A DNA stretch of 64,000 bases, from assembly GCF_022811925.1 (NCBI RefSeq), contig NZ_CP065511.1, forward strand, positions 2,287,501 to 2,351,500, read 5' to 3'. The stretch is from Cytobacillus oceanisediminis. Lineage in GTDB: Bacteria > Bacillota > Bacilli > Bacillales > Cytobacillaceae. The position numbers and the translations under genes are program-made. The notes beneath the pieces are model-generated. The model made no database searches. It saw only the letters and a program-made list of their open reading frames with translations, and was not told the DNA's origin. Position 1 is the stretch's first letter. Each line of letters opens with the position of its first letter. Shown piece after piece: positions 16,734 to 25,793 of the stretch.

Positions 16734-17306
16734 ATGCAAAAATTAGAAAACAATGTTGTACAGTTAATTCCCATGGAACTTGAGCATGTTGAAGGAATTT
16801 ATGAAGCAGCTCAGGATAAACGCATATGGGAGCATATGTCTGTTGATTTAACTGAGAAAAGCCGGGTCATTTATTATGTCAAAGATGCCATAAAAAAACG
16901 GGAGCAAGGCACCGATTTTGCTTTTGTCATTGTCCATAAAAAAACAGGGAAGATCATCGGCGCTACCTGGTTTCTCGATATTTCAACCCAGCATAAACAT
17001 CTTGAAATCGGCTCCACTTGGATGAACCCTATTTATTGGCGCACGAATATTAATACAAACTGTAAATATTTATTGTTAACATATTGTTTTGAAGAGCTTT
17101 CCCTTAACCGTGTACAAATCAAAACGGGACATGAAAATGTCCGCTCACAAAAAGCAATAGAACGAATCGGTGCGGTAAAAGAAGGCGTTCTTCGAAATCA
17201 TATGATACGAAAAGAGGGGACCATTCGTCATACTGTCCTGTATAGTGTCATAAAGGAAGATTGGGGAAAAGTAAAAAGACATTTCGAGGAGCACTTGCTT
17301 TTATAG
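16734..17306 (+). CDS. GNAT family N-acetyltransferase (RimJ/RimL-like)
   Basis: A 190-residue GNAT enzyme of the RimJ/RimL-like branch. Typical signs are VQLIPMELEHVEGIYEAAQD at the start, GATWFLDI in the central strand, EIGSTWMNPIYWRTNIN near 90-107 and the acetyl-CoA/C-terminal RVQIKTGHENVRSQKAIERI. The family N-acetylates protein N-termini or small amines; the substrate here is unknown. ATG 16734 has AAGGAG upstream. It diverges from the MocR regulator with 92 bases between starts, so it is the likely target. Confidence 0.8.
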   Translation: MQKLENNVVQLIPMELEHVEGIYEAAQDKRIWEHMSVDLTEKSRVIYYVKDAIKKREQGTDFAFVIVHKKTGKIIGATWFLDISTQHKHLEIGSTWMNPIYWRTNINTNCKYLLLTYCFEELSLNRVQIKTGHENVRSQKAIERIGAVKEGVLRNHMIRKEGTIRHTVLYSVIKEDWGKVKRHFEEHLLL

Positions 17307-17375
17307 GTTTTGTGGAGCATCTCAGGCAAGAAGTTTATAATGATTAATAAAACTGCTGGAAGGGTGTAGATTCAA

Positions 17376-18566
17376 ATGAATGCTGGTTCTTTTTTTCCTG
17401 ATAATATTAAAAAGGCGCTTCAGAATACTCCCCCTGGTGATTGGATTCCGGAGATTCCAGATGAGTGTATACGCCTGCATTGCGGCTATCCAGCACCTGC
17501 CCTTGTGCCTGATGAAGAGGTAAAGGCAGCTGTTAACAGTCTATTAGAGGAAGAACATGATTTGCCGCTCCATTATATAGGAAGTCCCAAGATTTTAAAA
17601 CTCAAGCAACAGGTTTTAAAGAGATTGAAAGAGCGGGGGATATCTGTTACGGAAAAAGAGCTTTTGATAACTTCGGGTGCCTGTCAGGCGATCGATTTGA
17701 TTGCCCGCATTCTCCTTGATGAGGAGTCAATCGTGGCAATAGAATCTCCCACTTATATGGAGGCTTTAGAAATTTTCCAGAATTACACAAAACATATATT
17801 TAGTATTCCTGTAGACAAGCACGGACTTCAAACAGATGTATTGGAAGAGATTCTAGAGGAAAGAAAGCAAAAAGGGCTCGCTCAGCCGCGTTTTCTCTAC
17901 ACAATCCCAACGTTTCAAAATCCTACAGGGACGACGATGACAGGAGAGCGCCGGCAGCATGTATTGGAGCTTGCAGACATATATAATTTCCTAATTGTAG
18001 AGGATGATGCTTATGGAGAATTATCATTTAATAAAAGACTCCCCACTCTAAAAGCAATGGATCAAAACTCCCGAGTTCTGCATGTCGGTTCGTTATCCAA
18101 GATAGTGGCCCCTGGCATGCGTATAGGATGGATAGCGGGAGCAAGTGAAATGATCCATGCATGCGCCTGGTTTAAAAAAGATCTGAACCATCCGTTTGCT
18201 CAATCTGCCATGGCTGTTTATTTTGTAAACACGGATTTTAATAATAAACTAGAAACCTTGAGAGATACATACCGGTCCAAATGCGATGTTCTGACCTCCG
18301 CACTGGAACAGTACCTTCCTGAATCAGCTTCCTGGTATGTGCCCGAAGGCGGGTACTTCGTGTGGATGAAAATTCCCGGTGCCGATACATCGGAACTGCT
18401 GACACATGCCCTTGCAGAGGGGGTATCTTTTATTCCTGGCAAATACTTTTTCATGGATCAGGCAGCTGGAACGGAATTTCTTCGCCTTTCCTTCAGTTAT
18501 GCTGATGAGAAGGAAATAACAGAGGGGATTCGCAGGCTGGGGAGAGTCGCAGAGGCCTATCTTTGA
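17376..18566 (+). CDS. PLP-dependent aminotransferase, class I/II
   Basis: A 396-residue aminotransferase resembling the LysN/2-aminoadipate or aromatic branch. Seen in order: HCGYPAPALVPDEEV at the N-terminus, the PLP-phosphate region TSGACQAIDL near 105, the conserved FQNPTGTTMTGERR near 186, DDAYGELSF near 210 and the Schiff-base Lys in VGSLSKIVAPGMRIGW near 239. A C-terminal PEGGYFVWMKIP is typical. Unlike the MocR protein it has no DNA-binding domain. It lies 69 bases after the acetyltransferase and may share its transcript. The substrate is unknown. Confidence 0.8.
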   Translation: MNAGSFFPDNIKKALQNTPPGDWIPEIPDECIRLHCGYPAPALVPDEEVKAAVNSLLEEEHDLPLHYIGSPKILKLKQQVLKRLKERGISVTEKELLITSGACQAIDLIARILLDEESIVAIESPTYMEALEIFQNYTKHIFSIPVDKHGLQTDVLEEILEERKQKGLAQPRFLYTIPTFQNPTGTTMTGERRQHVLELADIYNFLIVEDDAYGELSFNKRLPTLKAMDQNSRVLHVGSLSKIVAPGMRIGWIAGASEMIHACAWFKKDLNHPFAQSAMAVYFVNTDFNNKLETLRDTYRSKCDVLTSALEQYLPESASWYVPEGGYFVWMKIPGADTSELLTHALAEGVSFIPGKYFFMDQAAGTEFLRLSFSYADEKEITEGIRRLGRVAEAYL

Positions 18567-18617
18567 ATGAAAATATTTCTATGGAACTTGTAAAAATGAA
18601 GAGGAATAAAGTAAACA

Positions 18618-18662
18618 AAGCCTAATTTTCTCAGTATTGTATGCGGGAAATTAGGCTTTTTC
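18618..18662 (+). terminator. Terminator after the aminotransferase
   Basis: AAGCCTAATTT pairs perfectly with AAATTAGGCTT and is followed by TTTTCTTT. Confidence 0.85.
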
Positions 18663-18702
18663 TTTAGAATACCGGTAAGTGATCGCTTTATTTTTTAATA
18701 AA

Positions 18703-18984
18703 TTATAGTCTTACCTGAACCTCAGTACCGTCCTTAGCTTTGATATCTACTAGCACGATTCCCTTATAATTTTTCAGTTCCTTGACGATAGGCATTAGCG
18801 TTTTTTTGTCTATTAGCGGAAAGGTGAAGTCCAGTTTTTTCCTTTCAAAGTGCTCTTTTGTCCATTTGTTTGCATTTTGCTGAATAAATTTTGAAGATAA
18901 TAATGAAATAAAAATGGTTAATATAACATATGGAATTGGTATGGTTAACCGAAGGTCTTTTGCTTTCACTTTTACATGCAGCAT
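18703..18984 (-). CDS. Small protein of the DUF2089/SHOCT operon
   Basis: A 93-residue protein with one hydrophobic stretch (IPIPYVILTIFISLL, residues about 14-28) and a C-terminal part, VLVDIKAKDGTEVQVRL. That end echoes the IVDIKSANGDTVSIII end of the next protein upstream, so the two are probably related. The start is ATG 18984, ten bases after the upstream gene's stop. The ribosome binding site is weak, so translational coupling is likely. It is the third gene of a minus-strand operon with the SHOCT-like and DUF2089 genes. Function is unknown. Confidence 0.55.
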   Translation of the reverse strand: MLHVKVKAKDLRLTIPIPYVILTIFISLLSSKFIQQNANKWTKEHFERKKLDFTFPLIDKKTLMPIVKELKNYKGIVLVDIKAKDGTEVQVRL

Positions 18985-18994
18985 AAGCAGTTCA

Positions 18995-19384
18995 CTAATC
19001 AATGATGATCGAAACGGTATCTCCGTTTGCCGATTTAATATCAACAATTTGGCCATCTAATTCGTTTTCGATTGCTTCTATAATAAGGCTTATGTCTATA
19101 TCTTTAACGTATTTTTCTGATTGGGGGATACTCGCTGCTATGCTGTGTCCAGCCATTAATACTGCCTTGACAAGTTTTATTGGCAAATTGACCGTGACGT
19201 TATCATTTTCGGCTGATACAACTCGAATTTTTAATGTTTTATCTAAATACTTGGCCGGTTTTTCTAATACCTTATTACCTGTCGCTTCTTTCTCTTTTAA
19301 TACTTCGATCAGTTCTGAACCCTTATCGGCATCAATTTTCCCTTCTTGAACCATTGTTAACACTCTTGTAATTTCCTCTTTCAT
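18995..19384 (-). CDS. SHOCT-like domain protein
   Basis: A 129-residue protein. The first 35 residues (EEITRVLTMVQEGKIDADKG, then ELIEVLKEKE) form a SHOCT-like helical hairpin as in YvlB/LiaX-type proteins. The rest alternates beta strands (KIRVVSAENDNVTVNLP) with an amphipathic segment and ends IVDIKSANGDTVSIII. ATG 19384 follows TAAGGAGG. It lies 13 bases behind the DUF2089 gene and is co-transcribed with it. Such pairs are common in Firmicutes and thought to relate to envelope stress, but that is inference. Confidence 0.7.
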   Translation of the reverse strand: MKEEITRVLTMVQEGKIDADKGSELIEVLKEKEATGNKVLEKPAKYLDKTLKIRVVSAENDNVTVNLPIKLVKAVLMAGHSIAASIPQSEKYVKDIDISLIIEAIENELDGQIVDIKSANGDTVSIIID

Positions 19385-19397
19385 GATAAATTCCTCC

Positions 19398-19763
19398 TTA
19401 TTCCTCTTTTAATAGCTTTATGGCTTCTTCTGGTGTGATTTCGCCATTTTCCAACATGGTGACAACTTTTTTCTCGTCTGCTTCATTTTTCTTCTTCTGC
19501 ACATATCCGAGGGATGAAATGATGTCTGTTAGCTTGCCTCGAACCGTTGGATACGAAATACCCAGTTCCTTTTCAACTTCTTTGATATTCCCTCTGCATG
19601 TTAAAAATACTTCCACAAAATGAAGCTGATCCTTTGATAATGATGCCAGCTTAGATAATTCAAACTCATTTTCAATCGTCGTGTGACAATGAGAGCAATG
19701 CAGCTTCGTAATTTTCAATGTTTTACTGCAGACAGGACAATCTGTGATTAATTTATAAGCCAT
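19398..19763 (-). CDS. DUF2089 family regulator
   Basis: A 121-residue protein with an N-terminal zinc ribbon (CPVCSKTLKITKLHCSHC, residues about 9-26) and a helix-turn-helix-like middle (LSKDQLHFVEVFLTCRGNIKEVEKELGISYPTVRGKL, residues about 40-77). It ends in a short SHOCT-like helical pair (MLENGEITPEEAIKLLKE). This is the standard DUF2089 layout. It is the first gene of the operon and probably regulates it. ATG 19763 follows GGAAGG. The 243-base AT-rich gap upstream should hold the promoter. Confidence 0.8.
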   Translation of the reverse strand: MAYKLITDCPVCSKTLKITKLHCSHCHTTIENEFELSKLASLSKDQLHFVEVFLTCRGNIKEVEKELGISYPTVRGKLTDIISSLGYVQKKKNEADEKKVVTMLENGEITPEEAIKLLKEE

Positions 19764-20006
19764 AATGAAATTCCTTCCTTTTATTTGATTTGATTATATA
19801 ACAAAAAATTAAAAATATAAATAATTAAATTTAAATATTTTTAATAAAAAAATAAACAATTTTAATTGGATGTTTAATATTATTGATTAATAGGTGAAAT
19901 TGCAGAGGTTTTATGAAAAGAGCCTAATAAAAGGGAAAATAAAATATTAATAGAAAGTAATCAGTGATGCACTTAAATATTTTCGCGCTGAAGGAGTGAT
20001 TTTTCA

Positions 20007-20456
20007 ATGCATTTTCGAAAAGCAAATGAAGAAGATTTACAAGCTATTGTCCGCTTGCTTGCCGATGATGAATTAGGAGCAAAGCGTGAGAGGTATGAAG
20101 AACCTCTGCCGGATTGTTATTATAAAGCATTTAAGACAATTGAAGCACAGTCGGGAAATCAGATCATTTTAGCTGTAGACGGTCAGACGGTGATTGGCTG
20201 CCTTCAGTTAACGATCATTCCTGGTTTAGCACGACAAGGGATGAAGCGCGCACAAATTGAAGGGGTCCGGGTCGATCAGCGCTGCCGAGGAAATGGAGTA
20301 GGGGAAGCCTTGTTTAAAGAGGCAATTGCAATAGCAAAGTCTGAAGAGTGTGGTCTTGTTCAATTGACGACTGACAAGCAGCGTAATGATGCTCATCGTT
20401 TTTATAATAAGCTGGGATTTTTAGCGAGTCATGAAGGGATGAAATTAATCTTTTAA
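20007..20456 (+). CDS. GNAT family N-acetyltransferase
   Basis: A 149-residue GNAT protein. The acetyl-CoA site is clear in QIEGVRVDQRCRGNGVGEAL (residues about 87-106), and the C-terminal DAHRFYNKLGFLASHEGMK is typical. The N-terminus reads FRKANEEDLQAIVRLLADDE. The substrate is unknown; the fold suggests a small amine. ATG 20007 follows AAGGAGTG. It stands alone between two opposite-facing units. Confidence 0.82.
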   Translation: MHFRKANEEDLQAIVRLLADDELGAKRERYEEPLPDCYYKAFKTIEAQSGNQIILAVDGQTVIGCLQLTIIPGLARQGMKRAQIEGVRVDQRCRGNGVGEALFKEAIAIAKSEECGLVQLTTDKQRNDAHRFYNKLGFLASHEGMKLIF

Positions 20457-20596
20457 TTTGATAGCTTTATTCCACGGGCGCGATTTTTGGATCAGATAGA
20501 ATACCAGCTAAATACTGCAAAATAATATTGAAGGAAGGCTGAATAATTTTTCATTATATGGAAATTATATAGTTGAATTCAAAAAGGAGGAATGAT

Positions 20597-20773
20597 GTGG
20601 AAACCAGTATGAGTGTTGAAGAAGTATTAACCGGGATCTCTGAACTGTTGGAAAAAGAAGGGCAGCCGCCCCGAAAGAAGCAAGTAAAGAAATCAAATCC
20701 AGAGCTAATGAAAAATGCATTGTATTATTTTCCGAGCTGGGAAAATGCAGTAGAGCAGTCTATAGGATCTTAA
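20597..20773 (+). CDS. Small protein of unknown function
   Basis: A 58-residue charged protein starting at GTG 20597, six bases after a perfect AAGGAGG. It reads SVEEVLTGISELLEKEGQPP, a basic linker PRKKQVKKS, then NALYYFPSWENAVEQ. The closing motif (YYFPSWENAV) resembles the end of DNA-binding or homing-associated modules in which a helix is followed by FGSWNNAV/SWENAV, so a nucleic-acid role is possible. That is weak inference. A strong terminator follows at 20854. Confidence 0.55.
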   Translation: METSMSVEEVLTGISELLEKEGQPPRKKQVKKSNPELMKNALYYFPSWENAVEQSIGS

Positions 20774-20853
20774 CCTCAAAGAGTACATAACATATCTGCT
20801 TTTTAAATTGGAGTGTCTTCGTAAGTGTTTGTCCAATTTAAAAGGAAATACTG

Positions 20854-20906
20854 AAACCACAGAAGATGCCTGCCTGATGGAAAAGTGCAGGCATCTTCTG
20901 TGGTTT
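20854..20906. terminator. Bidirectional terminator with 20-bp perfect stem
   Basis: Two 20-base arms (20854-20873 and 20887-20906) are perfectly complementary around a 13-base loop. AAAC/GTTT ends give a T-run on each strand. It separates the small plus-strand gene from guaC on the minus strand. Confidence 0.85.
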
Positions 20907-20953
20907 TATAGATAGAATGAATTTTTCATTAGATGGGTAAGTCTAATGGGGTT

Positions 20954-21943
20954 TTAAAATACCCTGTCGCCATTAAAGATCGAATTCTTTACAATAACAT
21001 AATCAACATGACGGATGGCATCCAGCTTGTTGCCGCCTGCGTAAGATATGGAGGACTGGAGATCCTGCTCCATTTCTTTCAGCGTATCTGCTAATGATCC
21101 TTTGTGCTCGACTAAAATTCTCTTGCCTTCAACATTTTTCTTTTCGCCTTTTTGAAATTCAGAGGCTGAGCCAAAGTATTCTTTATAAAGCTTTCCATCT
21201 TTCTCATTCTCAATGGTTTTTCCAGGTGACTCCTCATGTCCTGCAAACAAGGAACCAATCATCACCATTGTTGCACCAAATCGAATCGATTTGGCAATGT
21301 CACCATGGGTGCGAAGACCTCCATCTGCTATGATCGGTTTGCTTGCTGCCTTTGCACACCAGCGAAGTGCAGCTAATTGCCAGCCGCCCGTTCCAAATCC
21401 TGTCTTAATTTTTGTGATGCAAACCTTACCAGGTCCAATGCCAACTTTTGTGGCATCAGCACCAGCATTCTCTAATTCTCTGACTGCTTCCGGGGTTCCG
21501 ACATTGCCAGCAATCACAAAGCTTTGAGGAAGGTGTTTCTTTATATGCTGAATCATTTGGATAACAGCATTGGAATGGCCATGAGCTATATCAATGGTAA
21601 TGTATTCCGGTGCCAGCTTTTCATCAGCTATTTGCTGTATAAACTCATACTCGCTTTCTTTGACGCCAACACTGATCGAAGAGTATAATCCACGTGCCTT
21701 CATATCGTTCATAAAAGAAATTCGCTTCTCTGGTTCGAATCGATGCATGATATAAAAATACCCGTTCTCTGCTAAGTATATGGCAATTTTCTCATCTACA
21801 ATCGTCTGCATGTTGGCAGGCACAACAGGCAGTTTAAACGCACGATCCCCCAGGAATACCGTTGTATCACATTCAGATCGGCTATTGACGATACTTTTTG
21901 CGGGAATTAATTGAATATCTTCATAATCGAATACATTTTCCAT
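20954..21943 (-). CDS. guaC: GMP reductase
   Basis: A 329-residue TIM-barrel enzyme converting GMP to IMP with NADPH. It starts [16 protein letters not shown]. The active-site cysteine is in [20 protein letters not shown], the phosphate-binding loop is [12 protein letters not shown], and [16 protein letters not shown] is typical of the Gram-positive GuaC type. There is no CBS domain, which separates it from IMP dehydrogenase. ATG 21943 follows TAGGAGG; the longer reading has no ribosome binding site. A leader of about 170 bases with a hairpin and a terminator-like structure precedes it (22044-22110), and it diverges from the Zur-box transporter operon. Confidence 0.93.
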   Translation of the reverse strand: MENVFDYEDIQLIPAKSIVNSRSECDTTVFLGDRAFKLPVVPANMQTIVDEKIAIYLAENGYFYIMHRFEPEKRISFMNDMKARGLYSSISVGVKESEYEFIQQIADEKLAPEYITIDIAHGHSNAVIQMIQHIKKHLPQSFVIAGNVGTPEAVRELENAGADATKVGIGPGKVCITKIKTGFGTGGWQLAALRWCAKAASKPIIADGGLRTHGDIAKSIRFGATMVMIGSLFAGHEESPGKTIENEKDGKLYKEYFGSASEFQKGEKKNVEGKRILVEHKGSLADTLKEMEQDLQSSISYAGGNKLDAIRHVDYVIVKNSIFNGDRVF

Positions 21944-22043
21944 TGTAATCCTCCTATTGAAAACAAAGCTGAATACGTACGGCCATTGCAATGATAGGTT
22001 TTTCAGTTTCCATCCATCTTATACAAGCTAAGAAACCATCATT

Positions 22044-22110
22044 AAAAAAGAGCTTAGAAAATTCCTAAGCTCAATGGATAATAGGGGGTCGAATTGTGAG
22101 GGTTCGACCA
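22044..22110 (-). promoter_or_regulatory. Structured leader of guaC with possible attenuator
   Basis: On the minus strand a hairpin GGTCGAA...TTCGACC (22087-22110) lies at the predicted 5' end. A second hairpin follows, GAGCTTAG...CTAAGCTC and then TTTTTT (22044-22072), which has full terminator form. No minus-strand gene lies upstream to need it, so it is probably an attenuator for guaC. No known purine riboswitch core is visible. Confidence 0.5.
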
Positions 22111-22115
22111 ATTTA

Positions 22116-22144
22116 ATTTTATACAATTCTGTTTATTATTTCAA
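22116..22144 (-). promoter_or_regulatory. Predicted promoter of guaC
   Basis: On the minus strand TTGAAA, a 17-base spacer and TAAAAT. Transcription would begin near 22108, at the first leader hairpin. Confidence 0.5.
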
Positions 22145-22273
22145 CTTATTAAAGTAAAAACGCATAAAAGTGATAATCCATTAAAAACTTTCGCTCATTT
22201 TAGAAGTTCAACATAAGGGCTATCAGAATATTTTTTATTAATCTTGCATTTAAGAAAAAATTAGTTACGATAT

Positions 22274-22294
22274 TAATCGTAATAATTACGATTT
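22274..22294 (+). promoter_or_regulatory. Zur box 1
   Basis: An inverted repeat with arms AATCGTAAT and ATTACGATT around one central base. It matches the Bacillus Zur consensus (7-1-7 arms TCGTAAT/ATTACGA) at all but one flanking position. It points to zinc-dependent repression of the transporter operon. Confidence 0.85.
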
Positions 22295-22382
22295 AAAAAT
22301 GCTTCCAGCCTTCCCAGCTAAGCCGGAAAATTTAATATCGAGATATACATATTAAAGAAATAAAGAATTAGTTATATTTTTT

Positions 22383-22403
22383 AAATCGTAATGATTTTGA
22401 TTT
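22383..22403 (+). promoter_or_regulatory. Zur box 2
   Basis: The left arm AAATCGTAAT is perfect; the right arm ATTTTGATTT has two mismatches to the Zur consensus. It lies 96 bases before the transporter start, nearer the likely promoter than box 1. Confidence 0.7.
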
Positions 22404-22498
22404 GTGAAGCGGGGTGAAAAAATTTCTTTTAATGCAATATAAATGCACAGTCCACTGCGAGGCAGTGAGAAAAATAAAATCAAGGGGGAAGGTCATCA

Positions 22499-24037
22499 TT
22501 GAATAAGAAATTTTACATTAGCTTATTAATAGTTTTATTGACGCTGCTTACAGCTTGCTCAGCAGAAAACGCCAATTCATCTGCAGAAGGCAATAGTGGA
22601 GAAAAAAAGAAAGAGGTAACGTTCCTCTCCAATTTTCCAAGTGAAACACTTGATCCGCATCTGAATTATACAGCTGTCAGGGCAGGGATAACTGAGACAC
22701 TTGTGAGAGTCAATCAGGACCAGGAGCTTGAAGGCTGGCTTGCGGAAAGCTGGGATACAAGTGATGGGGGACAGACATGGACCTTTCAAATTAGAAAGAA
22801 TGTCACTTTTCAAAATGGTAAGAAAGTAGATGCAGAAGCTGTAAAAGCTTCTTTAGAACGAAACATACAAGTGAGCGAGGCTATGAAAACGGCATTGAAA
22901 ATCAAATCAATGGAAGCGGACGGACAGACCTTGGCCATCACAACCGAGCAGAAATTGCCGCAATTTCCATCCGAGCTTGTCCATCCCAACACGGCAATAG
23001 TAGATAGCACACTTGAGAATATGGAACAAGAACCAATAGGAACAGGTCCTTTTAAAGTCGTATCATTTGAGCCGAACAGCAAGCTGGATCTGGAGAGATA
23101 TGGAGAGTATTGGGACGGGGAGGTTAAGCTTGACCGGGCAACGATGACATTCAACGAGGATGCCAATGCACGGACAACAGCACTTCAGTCAGGAGATGCA
23201 GATATTGTTTACCGTCCGGCTATAGAAAGCCTTGAGGTTCTCAAAAGTGATCAATCTATCAAAACGAATGTGGTTTCCAGTCTGCGCACGCATCTTCTCA
23301 TGTACAACTCTGGTAAAGAAACCTTTAAGGATCCTAATGTAAGAAAAGCTTTTGATGCTTTGATTGACCGTCAAGCGGTTGCGAATGAGATAATGGCGGG
23401 GCAAGCGACAGTGGCCCAAGGACCTTTCCTTGCAGACTCTCCATTCTCGCCAGATTATGAAAAAAAGCAATTTAGCATTGAAAAGGCCAAAAAATATCTA
23501 GAAGAAGCAGGATATGAGAAAAAAGAAGGAAAGATGGTAAAGAACGGCAAGCAGCTTACTCTTAAACTCATGACCTATTCCTATCGTCCTGAATTGCCGT
23601 TAATCTCCCAAGTGCTGCAATCCAATGCAAAAGAATTGGGAATCGCGATTGAAATTCAGCAGGTTGAAAATATAGACGAGTATTTGGCAGAGAAGACAGA
23701 CTGGGATCTAGCCACCTACAGTCTTATTACTGCGCCAAGAGGAGATGCGAGCTATTTCCTTAATTCAGCGTATATGGCAGGAGGAGCAATCAATCCAGGG
23801 CAAATTCATAATGATGAGCTTGCAAAGCTTATAGAAGAGTTGAACCAAACATCTGATAAAGAAAGACGGAATGAAGTATCAAAAGAAGCAATCCAAATCA
23901 TTGATCAGGAAAAACTGCATTCCTTTCTCGTTCATCCAAATAATTTTGTTGCTTATAAGGATCATGTCCTGAATTGGCAGACCAGTAAAAGTGAGTACTA
24001 CGCTTTAACCAAGGATTTAGATGTGAGGACAAAATGA
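22499..24037 (+). CDS. ABC transporter substrate-binding lipoprotein (NikA/CntA-like)
   Basis: A 512-residue family 5 (SBP_bac_5) binding protein. A lipoprotein signal ends in LTAC with Cys20 as the lipidated residue. The body matches nickel/opine-metallophore-type receptors: ETLDPHLNYTAVRAGITETL, LEGWLAESWDTSDGGQTWTF, IGTGPFKV and FKDPNVRKAFDALIDR. The start is TTG 22499 with GGGGGAAGG upstream. It opens a six-gene operon behind two Zur boxes, so a zinc or zinc-metallophore ligand is more likely than peptides. CntA is the closest model in mind, but ligand identity is inferred. The stop overlaps the next ATG (ATGA). Confidence 0.85.
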   Translation: MNKKFYISLLIVLLTLLTACSAENANSSAEGNSGEKKKEVTFLSNFPSETLDPHLNYTAVRAGITETLVRVNQDQELEGWLAESWDTSDGGQTWTFQIRKNVTFQNGKKVDAEAVKASLERNIQVSEAMKTALKIKSMEADGQTLAITTEQKLPQFPSELVHPNTAIVDSTLENMEQEPIGTGPFKVVSFEPNSKLDLERYGEYWDGEVKLDRATMTFNEDANARTTALQSGDADIVYRPAIESLEVLKSDQSIKTNVVSSLRTHLLMYNSGKETFKDPNVRKAFDALIDRQAVANEIMAGQATVAQGPFLADSPFSPDYEKKQFSIEKAKKYLEEAGYEKKEGKMVKNGKQLTLKLMTYSYRPELPLISQVLQSNAKELGIAIEIQQVENIDEYLAEKTDWDLATYSLITAPRGDASYFLNSAYMAGGAINPGQIHNDELAKLIEELNQTSDKERRNEVSKEAIQIIDQEKLHSFLVHPNNFVAYKDHVLNWQTSKSEYYALTKDLDVRTK

Positions 24038-24975
24038 AACAGACTGGCAAAAGACTGTTTGAGCTTGTCATTTTCCTGTTTGTATTATCCTTTATCAGTT
24101 TTGTCTTCATGAAAGCAGCTCCGGGGGATCCTGTAAGATACATGCTGAATATAGATGATGTTTCCATTACAGATGACCGGATTGAAGAGCTTAGAAATGA
24201 GCTGGGCTTTAATGACCCCATTTACGTTCAGTATTGGAATTGGCTGATCCGGTTCTTTCAGTTTGATCTGGGGGAATCTTATATGACAAAACAGCCGGTA
24301 CTGAATGAATTGATGAATAAAGTTCCTGACACACTTGCGTTAACCTTTTCGTCGATGGCGGTCATGATGCTGATCGCTGCACCGATTGGAACGCTAGCTG
24401 CACTCTATAAGAATAAATGGATTGACCATCTCAGCAGGATTTTTGCTTTAATAGGTGCTTCAGTCCCCAGCTTCTGGCTGGGATTGCTTTTCATGCAGCT
24501 GTTTTCAGTTAAATTGGGAATTCTTCCGGCTATGGGTAAGGGTACTTTTCTTCATTTGCTGATGCCTTCCTTAACATTGGGCATTGCGATGGCTGCTGTT
24601 TATGTACGGCTGTTGAGGTCCAGTCTGCTGGAAAGTCTCGGACAGGACTTTATCAGGTCAGCGAAGGCACGGGGGCTTTCGCAAGCGAGGATTTTTTTCT
24701 TCCATGCTTTTCGGCACTGCCTTACACCGGTTATTACCATTTTTGGGGTAAGTCTTGGGAGTCTGCTGGGAGGAACAGTCATTATCGAAGTTCTTTTTGC
24801 ATACCCGGGGGTTGGCAAGCTGGTTGTAGAAGCAATCGTAAGGAGAGATTATCCTGTCATCCAGGGATATATTCTTTTTATGGGACTTTTTGTTGTCATG
24901 ATCAATCTGCTGGTTGATTTTTCGTATCGATACCTGAATCCGGAAATCCGATTGAGGGGCGGTGACAGGCGATGA
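24034..24975 (+). CDS. ABC transporter permease (NikB/CntB-like)
   Basis: A 313-residue inner-membrane permease of the DppB/NikB type with six membrane segments. The N-terminal part reads RLFELVIFLFVLSFISFVFMKAAPGDPVRYML, where APGDP is the family hallmark. The EAA-loop contacting the ATPase is FIRSAKARGLSQARIFFFHAFR (residues about 206-227). It overlaps its neighbours by ATGA on both sides. Pairs with the permease at 24972. Confidence 0.88.
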   Translation: MKQTGKRLFELVIFLFVLSFISFVFMKAAPGDPVRYMLNIDDVSITDDRIEELRNELGFNDPIYVQYWNWLIRFFQFDLGESYMTKQPVLNELMNKVPDTLALTFSSMAVMMLIAAPIGTLAALYKNKWIDHLSRIFALIGASVPSFWLGLLFMQLFSVKLGILPAMGKGTFLHLLMPSLTLGIAMAAVYVRLLRSSLLESLGQDFIRSAKARGLSQARIFFFHAFRHCLTPVITIFGVSLGSLLGGTVIIEVLFAYPGVGKLVVEAIVRRDYPVIQGYILFMGLFVVMINLLVDFSYRYLNPEIRLRGGDRR

Positions 24976-25793
24976 CCAAACGATTGAGAATCACAAAGCC
25001 AGGGATGTTATTGATGGTTCCTCTTCTTATTGTCATCATTATTGCACCTATTATCGCTCCTTTTGATCCGAATCAGGTCAATATGGGTGATCGGTTAAAA
25101 CCTATGAGTATAGACCATTTTTTTGGGACTGATCATTTAGGGAGAGATGTTTTTTCCCGGATACTGGCGGGTGCTCAAACAACAGTCGGCATGAGTTTTC
25201 TGGTCCTGGCCATTTCACTGCTTATAGGTGTTCCCATCGGGCTGGTATCTGGATTTGCCGGAGGAAAAATAGACCGTCTACTCATGAGGGTGGTCGATGC
25301 ATTTATGGCATTCCCCGATTATATTGCCGCAATTATTTTGAGCGGGCTGCTGGGACCGGGTATGTTCAATTTGATCTTTGCCATTGTGATGGTGAAATGG
25401 GTCGGATATGCCCGATTAGCCAGGAGCACTGTGCTGACGGAAAAGCAAAAGGATTATATATTAATAGCTAAAGTGAATGGCGTTGGCTCTATGAATATAT
25501 TGCGGAAGCATATGATCCCTCATGTGTTAGGGAATGTGATGGTACTCGCGACCCTGGATGCCGGAAAAATCATCTTAATGATTGCTTCTCTTTCCTATAT
25601 AGGGCTAGGGGCTCAGCCTCCGACTCCTGAGTGGGGGGCGATGCTGAATGAAGCGAAGGCATTCTTTTATAATGCTCCGCAATTAATGCTCATTCCAGGT
25701 TTATCAATCATGCTGATTGTTCTAATCTTTAATTTAGCTGGTGATTATTTGAGAGATCATTATGATGTGAAAAATCAGAATGGAGGCAGATGA
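24972..25793 (+). CDS. ABC transporter permease (NikC/CntC-like)
   Basis: A 273-residue second permease of the DppC/NikC type. The N-terminus has LLMVPLLIVIIIAPIIAPFDPNQ, followed by the family motif FGTDHLGRDVFSRILAGAQ. The EAA-loop is KDYILIAKVNGVGSMNILRKHMIPH. Five to six membrane spans are seen. The ATG overlaps the previous stop and its own stop overlaps the next start, so the operon is tightly coupled. Confidence 0.88.
   Translation: MTKRLRITKPGMLLMVPLLIVIIIAPIIAPFDPNQVNMGDRLKPMSIDHFFGTDHLGRDVFSRILAGAQTTVGMSFLVLAISLLIGVPIGLVSGFAGGKIDRLLMRVVDAFMAFPDYIAAIILSGLLGPGMFNLIFAIVMVKWVGYARLARSTVLTEKQKDYILIAKVNGVGSMNILRKHMIPHVLGNVMVLATLDAGKIILMIASLSYIGLGAQPPTPEWGAMLNEAKAFFYNAPQLMLIPGLSIMLIVLIFNLAGDYLRDHYDVKNQNGGR

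Noticed and set aside
22274..22294. Fur or PerR box instead of Zur
   Set aside because: The TCGTAAT-N-ATTACGA core is specific for Zur; Fur/PerR boxes have TGATAAT/ATTATCA-type arms.
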